Positions 16,764-27,652 of a stretch of DNA of 40,257 nucleotides are shown here, piece by piece. This DNA is from Candidatus Methylobacter oryzae. Lineage in GTDB: Bacteria; Pseudomonadota; Gammaproteobacteria; Methylococcales; Methylomonadaceae. The stretch's first letter is position 1, and every line of letters starts with the position of its first letter. The stretch spans positions 1 through 40,257 of the forward strand of contig CAMAUL010000025.1 of the NCBI GenBank assembly GCA_945861405.1. Reading direction: 5' to 3'. A program made the translations under genes and the position numbers. The notes under the pieces were generated by a model. That model saw nothing but the letters and a program-made list of their open reading frames with translations. It did not search any database and was not told the origin of the DNA.

Positions 16764-16947
16764 TTATGTTGTCGGAATATAGACAGTCATGCCCGCACTA
16801 CAGACCCGATTGCGTCCGCTTTGCTTAGCCTCATAAAGCCGCTCGTCTGCCTCATTAACCAACTCATCCAGGGATGCATGCCGGTCGCTTTCAACGAAGC
16901 CGAAACTGGCCGTCACACCAATGGTGCCCTGCGTAATGGGTAGCCTT
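16764..16947 (-). pseudogene. C-terminal fragment of a GGDEF diguanylate cyclase
   Basis: On the minus strand the last 60 or so codons of a GGDEF domain are intact: GTIGVTASFGFVES, then LVNEADERLYEAKQSGRNRV and a short tail before the stop. These are the family's final strand and helix motifs. The GGDEF active site and everything upstream are missing, because the fragment begins exactly beside the palindromic element at 16948-17067. I infer a gene truncated by a deletion or rearrangement at that repeat. It cannot make c-di-GMP. Confidence 0.8.
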
Positions 16948-17067
16948 GTAGGCCGGAATAAGTCGGTTCGAGCGACAGCGAGAACTGGCGTTTCCGGCAA
17001 TCACCACTCAAATTCGCCGGAAACGCCACCTCGCGCTACGCGCTTGGATGGCCTTATTCCGGCCTAC
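16948..17067. repeat. 120-base palindromic element, copy 1
   Basis: Perfect 15-base terminal arms (GTAGGCCGGAATAAG at 16948 and its complement ending at 17067) enclose a second perfect 13-base inverted pair (16986-16998 with 17016-17028). A closely similar copy lies in the opposite orientation at 32819-32939. It has the form of a REP/BIME or small non-autonomous element. Confidence 0.85.
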
Positions 17068-17073
17068 GCCTAT

Positions 17074-18348
17074 TTACACCCAACGATTATCCCGAGTTTC
17101 CCGCATCAAATACACGGCAAGCAAGCTAATCGCCGCAGCCAATGACACATAGCCACCGACCCACGCCAGACCTCCTTCTGTGACCAGCCGTTGCGCGATA
17201 TAGGGTGCAAACGAAGCGCCGATTATGCCGCCTAAGTTGTAAGAGGTTCCCGCGCCGGTGTAACGTACCTTGGAGGGAAACAGTTCAGGCAGCAAAGCTC
17301 CCATCGGCGCGAAGGTGGCTCCCATCAGAAACAACTCCAAGGACAGGAAGGCGGTAATCATCACCGGCGAGCCGCTTTCCAGCATCGGCTTTAACAGGAA
17401 ACCGGACAGAAATGCGGCGCTTCCGGCAACCAGCAAAACGGGCCGTCGTCCGAAACGGTCACCTGCCCATGCCGATAGCGGCGTGGCGGCGGCCATAAAC
17501 AGTACCGCCACACACAACATGCTTAAGAATTGTGATCGCGGGATGTGTAATGTGGTGGTTCCGTAGCTTAAGGAAAACACGGTCGAAATGTAGAACAATG
17601 CATAACAGACGACCATCGCCATCGCTCCCAGAGCCAGCGGGGCGGCATGAGATTTAAGTATTTCTTTGAGCGGCAAGCCGACCTGCTGGTGCTGCTGTAA
17701 CACCTTGGCGAACACCGGGGTTTCGGCCAAGGCCAGACGCACATACAAACCGATCATGACCAGCACCGAACTGGCAAGAAACGGCAGCCGCCATCCCCAG
17801 TCTTTAAACTCTTGCTCGCTCAGAAAATGAGCCAGCAGCAAAAAGCTGCCGGTCGCCAACAGAAATCCCACCGGCGGCCCCAACTGGGGAAACATGCCGT
17901 ACCAACCGCGTTTCCCGGTCGGGGCGTTCTCGGTCGCCAACAGCGCCGCGCCGCCCCATTCCCCGCCCAAGCCGATGCCCTGGCCGAAACGCAACAGACA
18001 CAGCAACGCCGGAGCCCATGCGCCGATAGCGTCATAGCCAGGCAACACGCCGATCAATGTGGTGGAAATACCCATGACCAGCAGAGATGCGACCAAGGTT
18101 GTTTTGCGCCCGATGCGGTCGCCGAAATGCCCGAACAGCGTTGCTCCCAAAGGCCGGGCTAGGAAAGCTACGGAAAAGGTGAGGAAAGCGCTGAGCGCTT
18201 GGGTTGTAGGGTTGCCGCCGGGGAAGAACACCGGGCCGATAACCAAGGCCGCCGCCATGCCGTAGATATAAAAATCGTAAAACTCGATAGCGGTGCCGAT
18301 GAAGCTGGCTAAGGCGATACGGGTAACGGAGGGGGCGGTTTTGGTCAT
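17074..18348 (-). CDS. MFS transporter, metabolite:H+ symporter (MHS) type
   Basis: A 424-residue inner-membrane carrier with 12 predicted membrane helices. The N-terminal signature (IGTAIEFYDFYIYGMAAAL), the loop GDRIGRKTT between helices 2 and 3, and RFGQGIGLGGEWGG in helix 4 place it in the MHS family with ShiA, ProP and YhjE. Substrates in this family are usually organic acids or osmolytes taken up with protons; which one is not visible. The stop codon lies 6 bases from the palindromic element. No clear ribosome site precedes the ATG. It is single and unlinked to its neighbours. Confidence 0.9.
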   Translation of the reverse strand: MTKTAPSVTRIALASFIGTAIEFYDFYIYGMAAALVIGPVFFPGGNPTTQALSAFLTFSVAFLARPLGATLFGHFGDRIGRKTTLVASLLVMGISTTLIGVLPGYDAIGAWAPALLCLLRFGQGIGLGGEWGGAALLATENAPTGKRGWYGMFPQLGPPVGFLLATGSFLLLAHFLSEQEFKDWGWRLPFLASSVLVMIGLYVRLALAETPVFAKVLQQHQQVGLPLKEILKSHAAPLALGAMAMVVCYALFYISTVFSLSYGTTTLHIPRSQFLSMLCVAVLFMAAATPLSAWAGDRFGRRPVLLVAGSAAFLSGFLLKPMLESGSPVMITAFLSLELFLMGATFAPMGALLPELFPSKVRYTGAGTSYNLGGIIGASFAPYIAQRLVTEGGLAWVGGYVSLAAAISLLAVYLMRETRDNRWV

Positions 18349-18431
18349 AGGTCTGGTGCAGGGTTAAGTCAGGCGCTGTGCATCGGATTGGGTTTTAGTT
18401 GTTATACCGTATGTCCATGGGTTGCGCTTTT

Positions 18432-18760
18432 TAGAAAATCCTCACCCCGTACCTATTCTTTGTCAAAGCACAGGCATCTAAACAACTCGTCATCCCGGCA
18501 GGGAATGCCGGGATCCAGACGCCATGGATGGCTGACTCTATATCGTGCCAGTCATATGGAAACTGCTTTTTAATTTGATTTTCACATCCCTGTGCTCTCG
18601 GCAACTGCTCCTGCGTCGCCTAAAGCGCCTACTTTTGGTGCTCTACCTCCTGCATCCATGCAGTCGTGGATCCCGGCACAAATCTGTCTGGAACAGATTT
18701 GCATTTACCCGAAGGGCGTCAGGCAGGATAGCCTGGCGTGAATCCCTGCCGGGATGACGG
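18432..18760. repeat. Composite repeat island, copy of the CCGGGATCC-type element
   Basis: The 31 bases at 18488-18518 (CGTCATCCCGGCAGG...) are identical to 32292-32322, and the end at 18738-18759 is an imperfect inverted copy. The 40 or so bases before it also match 32250-32291. Inside, 18582-18598 is the reverse complement of 32321-32337, and CAAATCTGT/ACAGATTTG (18679-18701) forms a perfect hairpin. No gene is present in 18349-18799. Confidence 0.75.
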
Positions 18761-18799
18761 TTTAACTCAATGGCAGCGAACTACAAAAAGCATTACCAA

Positions 18800-19087
18800 T
18801 CAATCCAATTTAATCCAATCTTCAAGCGCCTCGATAATAGCTTTCGCCTGATCTTTGCTGGAAATATTGAACTTTGATTTTTGCTTATATTCGCCGTTTT
18901 GCTTCTGGTAACGACGAATGGTGTATTTATCCGGGCCGTATTCTTCTTTGGCGCGGTTCCAGTCCTGGTAACGGTACATGATCGTAGCCCAGGCGCCTTT
19001 GGTCAGCACTTTTTTGTCCAGTTCCTTAACTGTCTCAATGCCGCCGTCTTCGTATGTTACAGTCAATTCATCTACAGTTTCAGCCAT
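18800..19087 (-). CDS. Conserved small protein, unknown function
   Basis: A 95-residue cytoplasmic protein, rich in Lys, Glu and Tyr, with no signal peptide or membrane segment. The middle (LTKGAWATIMYRYQDW, then GPDKYTIRRYQK) has the look of a small beta-sheet domain and is probably conserved, judging from its dense aromatic and charged pattern. GGAG lies 7 bases before the ATG. It follows purA on the same strand with 129 bases between them. I do not recognise a named family. Confidence 0.75.
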   Translation of the reverse strand: MAETVDELTVTYEDGGIETVKELDKKVLTKGAWATIMYRYQDWNRAKEEYGPDKYTIRRYQKQNGEYKQKSKFNISSKDQAKAIIEALEDWIKLD

Positions 19088-19132
19088 GTTATCTCCAGGT
19101 AATCAGTGCGATATTATTTTTTACGCGAAATG

Positions 19133-19158
19133 CCCTTCGACAAGCTCAGGGCGAACGG
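19133..19158. repeat. Dispersed short repeat CCCTTCGACAAGCTCAGGG
   Basis: The sequence CCCTTCGACAAGCTCAGGG is a near-palindromic short repeat seen in many bacterial genomes. A relative (CCTTCGACTACGCTCAGG) lies at 27410-27427 just upstream of the fumarase gene. Confidence 0.5.
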
Positions 19159-19216
19159 GTGGGGGCTTAAGTCGATAACATTACCGGGTATAAGCCCCTC
19201 CACCCTGGAACCCCGT

Positions 19217-21711
<2,495 letters not shown>

Positions 21712-21727
21712 TTTTGTGTGTCCACTC

Positions 21728-21753
21728 AAACAAAACGCCCCGCATGCGGAGCG
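21728..21753 (-). terminator. Intrinsic terminator or attenuator between hflC and hisZ
   Basis: On the minus strand CGCTCCGC and GCGGGGCG (within 21736-21753) form an 8-base-pair GC-rich stem, followed by TTTTGTTT. This is a good intrinsic terminator shape. It would reduce readthrough from hflKC into hisZ-purA, or attenuate an independent hisZ transcript. Confidence 0.7.
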
Positions 21754-21766
21754 TTGATTACGGGTA

Positions 21767-21844
21767 GTAGGGGCAATCCATTGTGGTTGCCCTTGCCTTG
21801 GGTAGGCGAGGACAACTCTGGGCAGGCACAAGGCCAGCCCCTAC
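21767..21844. repeat. GTAGGGGC-type palindromic repeat at the hflC stop
   Basis: The element begins GTAGGGGCAATCC and ends AGCCCCTAC, with inverted ends and an inner GGTTGCCC motif. Its last bases supply the TAG stop codon of hflC (21841-21843). A relative lies at 28739-28783. Confidence 0.6.
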
Positions 21845-22695
21845 TTTTGTTGTTTAAAATATCTAAAAAAGTCGGAATCAGGATCAAGCACTATCATGCT
21901 TGAACTGGTAAAGGTTTTTTTATAGGCATTCAAGCTCCGGTAAAAAGTGAAAAACTCGGCATCTGCGCCATAGGCTTTAGCATAGATTTCAGCAGATTTT
22001 GCATCGCCTTCGCCACGCAGTTTTTCTGCATCCCGGAACGCGTTCGCCATCGTCACGACACGTTGCCTGTCGGCATCGGCGCGGATTCTTTCCGCCGCTT
22101 CCGCGCCTTGCGAACGGAATTCACGGGCAACCCGTTCACGCTCGGCTTCCATCCTGCGGAATACGGAACTGCTGACTTCCTCAGGCAAATCGATACGCAT
22201 CACCTGAACATCGATAATTTCCATGCCTAGAGCCGCCGCAAGAGGTTTGGCGTTTCTAATCAATATTTCACGAATTTCCTGGCGATCGGTTGACACCAAT
22301 TGCTGGATATTGCGCTTGCCGAATTCACCCCGGAAAGCGTCTTTAACGATCTGATCCAGCCGTAAATTAGCCTGATCAACATCACCGGCAACCACCGTAT
22401 AAAACGTGGTCACATCGCCGATGCGCCATTTCACGAATGAATCGACGATGACGTTTTTCTTTTCAGCGGTTAAAAAGCGTTCCGGCTTGGCTTCCATCGT
22501 TTGGATACGCTTATCAAACTTTTTTACATTGTTGATAAACGGTAATTTAAAATGCAGTCCGGGCTCGTAATCATTCTTTACGATCTCGCCTAAACGAAAC
22601 TTGATGGCCTTTTCTGTTTCACTGACGGTAAACATGCACATCATGCTGATAAACAACAATGCTGCCAGGCCTACCCATATTTTATTCTGTGTCAT
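21841..22695 (-). CDS. hflC: FtsH modulator HflC
   Basis: A 284-residue inner-membrane protein with one N-terminal membrane segment (about residues 7-24) and a periplasmic SPFH/prohibitin domain, followed by a helical region rich in Glu, Arg and Ala (about 185-245). With HflK it forms a large cage around the FtsH protease and limits its action on membrane proteins. The length is somewhat below E. coli HflC (334). Its ATG overlaps the hflK stop (TAATG), so the two are made in step. The stop codon lies in an intergenic palindrome, so the C-terminus may have been set by the insertion of that element. Confidence 0.95.
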   Translation of the reverse strand: MTQNKIWVGLAALLFISMMCMFTVSETEKAIKFRLGEIVKNDYEPGLHFKLPFINNVKKFDKRIQTMEAKPERFLTAEKKNVIVDSFVKWRIGDVTTFYTVVAGDVDQANLRLDQIVKDAFRGEFGKRNIQQLVSTDRQEIREILIRNAKPLAAALGMEIIDVQVMRIDLPEEVSSSVFRRMEAERERVAREFRSQGAEAAERIRADADRQRVVTMANAFRDAEKLRGEGDAKSAEIYAKAYGADAEFFTFYRSLNAYKKTFTSSSMIVLDPDSDFFRYFKQQK

Positions 22696-23903
22696 TAGCG
22701 TCCCCTTACGTCACGACCGCGCGTTGAAGCTCGCACGGCAGGTTGTTGTTGCACCGATTCAGCTTTTGCCGGAGCAGGCTGCTCGGCGGTGCTTTGAGGA
22801 ACATTGGCTGGTTGGATCGAAGATTGTTGCTGCTGAATCATTTTATCCAAGGGCAAGTAAAGCATGTTATTGCTGCCTTTAACATCAACCATCACGGTAT
22901 TGGTTTCGGACAACACGGATTCCATCGATTCGATATAAAGACGCTTGCGGGTCACATCCGGCGCTTTGGTGTATTCCGTCAGCAATTTGGAAAAACGGTT
23001 GGATTCGCCTTCCGCCTGAGCAATCACCTGCTCTTTATAACCCTCGGCTTCCTGAATTTTTCTTGCCGCCGCGCCGCGTGCTTTCGGCACCACGTCGTTG
23101 GAATAGGCTTCCGCCTCGTTAATCAAGCGTTGCTCATCTTCACGCGCCTTGATCGCGTCTTCAAACGAGTTTTGTACCTGTTCAGGCGGCTGTGCATCCT
23201 GAAGGTTGACGCTGGTAACCTGGATGCCGGACTTATAGTTATCCATCACATCCTGAATCTCTTTTTTAATCTGGGCCACGATTTCGCTACGGCCCTCGGT
23301 CAAAACGAAATCCATTTTACTGCTGCCGACCACGCCACGTTGCGCGCTTTCGGTTACCTGTTTCAAGGTCGCCGCTGGATTTACCACACTAAAGATAAAA
23401 TCCTTTGCATCCTTAACTTGATACTGCACCGCCAAACGGACATCGACAATGTTTTCATCTTTAGTCAACATCAACGCTTCTTTCGGCACCGAACCCAGAC
23501 CTTGCTCAGTCCCGCCGCTACGGTAACCGACTTCGATATAACGCTGTTGCTTAACATCGACGACAGTAACGCTCTCGATGGGAGCGGGAATATGCCAGTT
23601 CAAACCCGACTGGGTCGTCGCAACATACTTGCCGAAGCGGGTCTCAACACCATGCGTACCTTCATCGACGATATAAAAGCCGCTGGCTCCCCATAATACG
23701 ACTGCGCCTGCCATCAGCAAACCCAGGCTTTTTAATGGCGGAATGCCGGAAGAGTTGTCATCTCCTTCTTTGCCACCGCCAAAAAAACCGCTTAACTTCT
23801 CTTGCAATGAACGTATTGCCTCGTCCAGATCGGGTGGGCCTTTTTGGTCACCACGACCGCTCCAGGGGTCTTTCTTATCGCCGCCAGGCTCATTCCAGGA
23901 CAT
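22695..23903 (-). CDS. hflK: FtsH modulator HflK
   Basis: A 402-residue partner of HflC. The N-terminus is rich in Gly, Asp and Lys (MSWNEPGGDKKDPWSG), as in the family, and cytoplasmic. A membrane segment at about 62-80 follows, then the SPFH domain (GVETRFGKY) and a long helical region (about 260-310), and the tail is Pro/Gln/Ala-rich. The length is close to E. coli HflK (419). GGAG lies 8 bases before the ATG. It stands between hflX and hflC in the standard order. Confidence 0.96.
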   Translation of the reverse strand: MSWNEPGGDKKDPWSGRGDQKGPPDLDEAIRSLQEKLSGFFGGGKEGDDNSSGIPPLKSLGLLMAGAVVLWGASGFYIVDEGTHGVETRFGKYVATTQSGLNWHIPAPIESVTVVDVKQQRYIEVGYRSGGTEQGLGSVPKEALMLTKDENIVDVRLAVQYQVKDAKDFIFSVVNPAATLKQVTESAQRGVVGSSKMDFVLTEGRSEIVAQIKKEIQDVMDNYKSGIQVTSVNLQDAQPPEQVQNSFEDAIKAREDEQRLINEAEAYSNDVVPKARGAAARKIQEAEGYKEQVIAQAEGESNRFSKLLTEYTKAPDVTRKRLYIESMESVLSETNTVMVDVKGSNNMLYLPLDKMIQQQQSSIQPANVPQSTAEQPAPAKAESVQQQPAVRASTRGRDVRGR

Positions 23904-23970
23904 AACTTTGCTCCATTCAGGTTACTTAAACTTACCAATTCATGTTCGGCATTCTATCGTAAATATTGAC

Positions 23971-24037
23971 GAAAGGCTAAAGGCGAAAGGCGAAAGACGA
24001 AAAACCGACCACTTTCACCTCTCGCCTTTCGCCCTTT
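23971..24037. repeat. GGCGAAA-type repeat forming a hairpin
   Basis: Several AAGGCGAAAGGCGAAA units on one side face CTCGCCTTTCGCCCTTTTT on the other, giving a long hairpin between hflX and hflK. It ends at the hflX stop codon. It may weaken transcription between the two genes, but it looks mainly like a dispersed repeat. Confidence 0.6.
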
Positions 24038-25303
24038 TTAAGGCATTTCCTCAATCTCAACCGCCTTCAACAACCCCAAATACTTGGTATCCATTTCAAC
24101 GACTAATTCACAGCCACCCAAATCATCGGTTTTCTCGCTGATTATTGTGGCGCAGGCAAATAATTTCGCCCTGATGTCGCCTTGATCGGGTCGCAAATGG
24201 CAGGTTCTTTTGACTTTGGTATTTGAAAAAATTTCGGCCAAGGCCTGATAAAGCAGGTCGACACCGGTTCCGGTTTCGGCGGACAACCAGACCCGAACCG
24301 GGTTGCCGACATCATCCCGTTCAATCTTCGGCTGAATGCCTTCCAATAAATCAATTTTATTGAACACTTCAAGCTGCCTGACTTCATCGGCCTCAATATC
24401 TTCCAGCACTTGGTTGACCTGATAAATCGTCTCGACCCGGTCATCGCTACTGGCATCGATCACATGCAGCAACAAATCCGCCTCGCTGGCTTCCTGCAAC
24501 GTCGACTTAAACGCCGCGACCAACTCATGCGGCAAATGCCGTATAAAGCCCACCGTATCGACCAACACAACCTCGCTGTTATTGGGCAGCTGGCAGTTAC
24601 GCAAAGTCGGATCCAGGGTGGCAAACAGCTGATCTGCCACGTAAATATCGGCACCAGTCAGCCTGTTAAACAGGGTCGATTTACCTGCATTGGTATAACC
24701 CACCAAGGAAACTGCCGGTACTTCGGCTTTTTTCCGTTTGCTACGCCCTTGATGTCGTTGTTTATCGACTTTATCCAGTCGCTGTTGAATCTGCTTGATG
24801 CGCAAGCCCAATAAGCGCCGGTCGGTTTCCAGCTGGGTTTCACCCGGCCCGCGCAAGCCGATACCGCCTTTTTGGCGTTCCAAATGCGTCCAACCGCGAA
24901 CCAGCCGAGTCGATAAATGCTGCAACTGCGCCAATTCGACTTGTAACTTACCTTCAAAGGTTTGGGCTCGCTGGGCGAAAATATCGAGAATCAGCCCGTT
25001 CCTGTCAACCACGCGTACACCCAAATAGCCTTCAAGATTTCTTTCCTGGCTGGGTGAAAGCGGGTGATTAAATAAGACAATGTCGGCTTCGTAAGCTTCG
25101 ATAATGCCCTTAAGCTCTTCAAGTTTGCCTTTGCCGACAAAATATTTCGGATCGGGTTTTTTGCGACTGCCGGTGAGCACATAAACGGGGTCGGTTCCGG
25201 CAGATTTGGCCAGTTCTTTTAATTCTAAAAGGTCTTCGTGCATGGAGCGGAGTGTCAGGTGGACAAGGACGGCTCGTTCACCTGATTCGGGACGGTCAAA
25301 CAA
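24038..25303 (-). CDS. hflX: Ribosome-associated GTPase HflX
   Basis: A 421-residue GTPase that binds the 50S subunit and splits stalled ribosomes in heat or antibiotic stress. An N-terminal HflX domain with a glycine-rich region (VGKGKLEELKG) is followed by a coiled coil (about 165-195), then the G domain with G1 GYTNAGKST at 202-210, G3 DTVGF and G4 NKID. The length matches E. coli HflX (426). It lies 105 bases downstream of hfq on the same strand, the conserved order. Confidence 0.97.
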   Translation of the reverse strand: MFDRPESGERAVLVHLTLRSMHEDLLELKELAKSAGTDPVYVLTGSRKKPDPKYFVGKGKLEELKGIIEAYEADIVLFNHPLSPSQERNLEGYLGVRVVDRNGLILDIFAQRAQTFEGKLQVELAQLQHLSTRLVRGWTHLERQKGGIGLRGPGETQLETDRRLLGLRIKQIQQRLDKVDKQRHQGRSKRKKAEVPAVSLVGYTNAGKSTLFNRLTGADIYVADQLFATLDPTLRNCQLPNNSEVVLVDTVGFIRHLPHELVAAFKSTLQEASEADLLLHVIDASSDDRVETIYQVNQVLEDIEADEVRQLEVFNKIDLLEGIQPKIERDDVGNPVRVWLSAETGTGVDLLYQALAEIFSNTKVKRTCHLRPDQGDIRAKLFACATIISEKTDDLGGCELVVEMDTKYLGLLKAVEIEEMP

Positions 25304-25408
25304 TTAAATACCTCATAGACGCGAAGATAAAAAAACTTTTATTTTTTCTGTTCAGACGGGTATCGTACGGCTTTATCGGCAATGAAAAGCACTCACCCCA
25401 AGGGCTAA

Positions 25409-25654
25409 TCATTCTGCACTGTGTTCCGTATCATGCTCATGCGCCATCTTTACCGCTTTGCTCGGCACAATGGTCGATATGGCATGTTTATAAACCATCT
25501 GGCTTGAGGTATTTTTAAGCATAACCACGTACTGGTCGAATGAGTCCACCTTGCCCTGCAATTTTATGCCGTTAACAAGAAAAATGGACACAGGTATATG
25601 CTCTTTTCTAAGCGCATTTAAAAAATTATCCTGTAAATTTTGACCTTTTGACAT
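25409..25654 (-). CDS. hfq: RNA chaperone Hfq
   Basis: An 81-residue hexameric Sm-like protein that pairs small RNAs with mRNAs. The N-terminal [13 protein letters not shown] and the Sm2 motif YKH at residues 55-57 match E. coli Hfq residue for residue. The C-terminal tail is short (about 16 residues after the Sm fold, against about 37 in E. coli) and His/Glu-rich (HEHDTEH). AGGAG lies 7 bases before the ATG. miaA, which usually precedes hfq in gammaproteobacteria, is not here; a fumarase gene ends about 200 bases upstream instead. Confidence 0.98.
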   Translation of the reverse strand: MSKGQNLQDNFLNALRKEHIPVSIFLVNGIKLQGKVDSFDQYVVMLKNTSSQMVYKHAISTIVPSKAVKMAHEHDTEHSAE

Positions 25655-25856
25655 CCGATTTCTCCTTATTATTTTAATAACTGATGATTAAGATAACTGC
25701 AATTACAAATCAACACAAATCAATACTCCGGTTTCAGAATATTTTTTTTACTTAAGTGTTTCGTACCCCGATTTCCGCTGGTTTTACCGGGCAATTAAAA
25801 AATATAATGGGGTATGTTTTTTTTAATTCAAGCGCGATTATCCCGCCCGACATAAC

Positions 25857-27380
25857 TTAATTTTGCTCAAGCACAACGGGAATCTTGCCGATCTTGGCTT
25901 GCCATAGCTTAGGCGCGGTTTGATGCACCGAAACACCCTGAGTATCGACTGCGACCATGACCGGCATATCCTCAACCACAAACTCGTGTATCGCTTCCAT
26001 GCCGAGATCTTCAAAAGCGACAATCCTCGCTTTACGGATAGCCTTGGATACCAGATAAGCAGCGCCGCCGACTGCCATCAAATACACGGCTTTATGCTTT
26101 TTAATGGCCGCTATCCCTTCCGGCCCGCGCTCGGCCTTACCGATCATGCCCAGCAAACCGGTTTTATCCAACATCACTTCGGTGAACTTGTCCATGCGTG
26201 TTGCAGTCGTGGGGCCAGCAGGGCCGACCACTTCATCGCGAACAGGATCGACCGGCCCCACGTAATAAATAAATTTATTGGTAAAATCGACAGGCAAGGC
26301 TTCGCCCCGCTCGAAGAATTCAGCCATGCGTTTGTGCGCCGCATCCCTTCCGGTCAACAGTGTGCCGCTAAGCAATAAGGTTTCCCCTGTCTTCCAGCTT
26401 TCCACTTCCTGTTGCGTCACGGTATCCAGATTAACCCTGTGGATCGTAGCGCCGGTGTGCCAAGTAATCTCCGGCCAATCTTCCAAATGCGGCGGCTTAA
26501 ATTCGGCAACGCCACTGCCATCCAGCACAAAATGCACATGCCGGGTGGCGGCGCAGTTGGGGATGATCGCAACCGGCTTGTTGGCCGCATGGGTCGGATA
26601 ATCGTTGATCTTAATATCCAGCACCGTGGTAAGCCCGCCTAGGCCTTGAGCGCCGATACCTAGCGCATTGACTTTGTCATACAGTTCCAGGCGCAACTCT
26701 TCAAGCGCACTCTTAGGGCCGCGGGCGATTAATTCCTGAATGTCTATGGTTCCCATACACGCCTGTTTTGCCATAAGCATGGCTTTTTCAGCGGTACCGC
26801 CTACACCTATACCCAAAATACCGGGCGGACACCAGCCCGCGCCCATGGTGGGGACGGTTTTCAACACCCAGTCGACGATGCTGTCCGAAGGATTGAGCAT
26901 CGCAAACTTGGCCTTGGCCTCGGAACCTCCACCTTTGGCAGCTATTTCGATGTCGAGTGTATCGCCGGGCACGACTTCCATGTGTATCACCGCCGGGGTG
27001 TTGTCTTTAGTGTTGATACGTTTTCCGGCAGGATCGGCCAGTATCGAGGCGCGCAGTACATTATCAGGGTGCAGATATGCGCGCCGGACCCCCTCGTTGA
27101 CCATATCAGCGACACTCATTTCAGCATCCCAGCGGACATTCATGCCTACTTTTAAAAATACCGTAACAATGCCGGTGTCCTGGCAAATCGGGCGATGGCC
27201 TTCTGCACACATCCGGGAATTGATCAAGATTTGCGCCATCGCATCCTTGGCAACCGGATTTTCTTCCTTTTGATAGGCCTCATGCATAGCCTTGATAAAA
27301 TCCAGCGGATGATAATAGGAAATATATTGCAGGGAATCGGCAATACTTTGAATAAGATCGTCTTGACGAATGATGCTCAT
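25857..27380 (-). CDS. fumA: Fumarate hydratase, class I (iron-sulfur)
   Basis: A 507-residue single-chain class I fumarase that interconverts fumarate and malate with an oxygen-sensitive [4Fe-4S] cluster. The three cluster cysteines are Cys66 (RPICQDTG), Cys183 (GAGWCPPG) and Cys276 (IPNCAATRH), spaced nearly as in E. coli FumA (105, 224, 318). The alpha and beta parts are fused. A perfect -10 box (TATAAT, minus strand 27446-27451) lies about 70 bases upstream, without a good -35 box. It is not part of the hfq-hfl transcript by distance (about 200 bases), though on the same strand. Confidence 0.95.
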   Translation of the reverse strand: MSIIRQDDLIQSIADSLQYISYYHPLDFIKAMHEAYQKEENPVAKDAMAQILINSRMCAEGHRPICQDTGIVTVFLKVGMNVRWDAEMSVADMVNEGVRRAYLHPDNVLRASILADPAGKRINTKDNTPAVIHMEVVPGDTLDIEIAAKGGGSEAKAKFAMLNPSDSIVDWVLKTVPTMGAGWCPPGILGIGVGGTAEKAMLMAKQACMGTIDIQELIARGPKSALEELRLELYDKVNALGIGAQGLGGLTTVLDIKINDYPTHAANKPVAIIPNCAATRHVHFVLDGSGVAEFKPPHLEDWPEITWHTGATIHRVNLDTVTQQEVESWKTGETLLLSGTLLTGRDAAHKRMAEFFERGEALPVDFTNKFIYYVGPVDPVRDEVVGPAGPTTATRMDKFTEVMLDKTGLLGMIGKAERGPEGIAAIKKHKAVYLMAVGGAAYLVSKAIRKARIVAFEDLGMEAIHEFVVEDMPVMVAVDTQGVSVHQTAPKLWQAKIGKIPVVLEQN

Positions 27381-27445
27381 GGGAGGTTCCCCGCTAGGAT
27401 TGCTAAGTCCTTCGACTACGCTCAGGATAAAAATTCAGTTGGCAT

Positions 27446-27451
27446 ATTATA
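27446..27451 (-). promoter_or_regulatory. Possible -10 box for the fumarase gene
   Basis: TATAAT on the minus strand, about 70 bases before the fumarase ATG. No -35 match is present at the normal distance, so it would need an activator or is a chance match. Confidence 0.35.
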
Positions 27452-27652
27452 CCCCGACTAGCATTATTTATGGATTAAGAACCACCGCAGCCAGCCGTGC
27501 AGCAAGGTCTAGCATCAATACAGAGCATTTCCAGGTCGACGACAAAGTTACCCCACAAACCAATTGATTTCAATAGCTATTTTTACCTATATAACAATCA
27601 TTCCCAATGGTATAAATAACACAATCAATTCAATATTTATCCGCACGGGACA

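Noticed and set aside
16764..16947. GGDEF fragment as the missing SiaD cyclase
   Set aside because: It lacks the active site, is 17 kb away, and is only a C-terminal remnant.
22743..23696. Long plus-strand open frame opposite hflK
   Set aside because: hflK is certain on the other strand; the frame has no recognisable motif or ribosome site and is a mirror of biased codon use.
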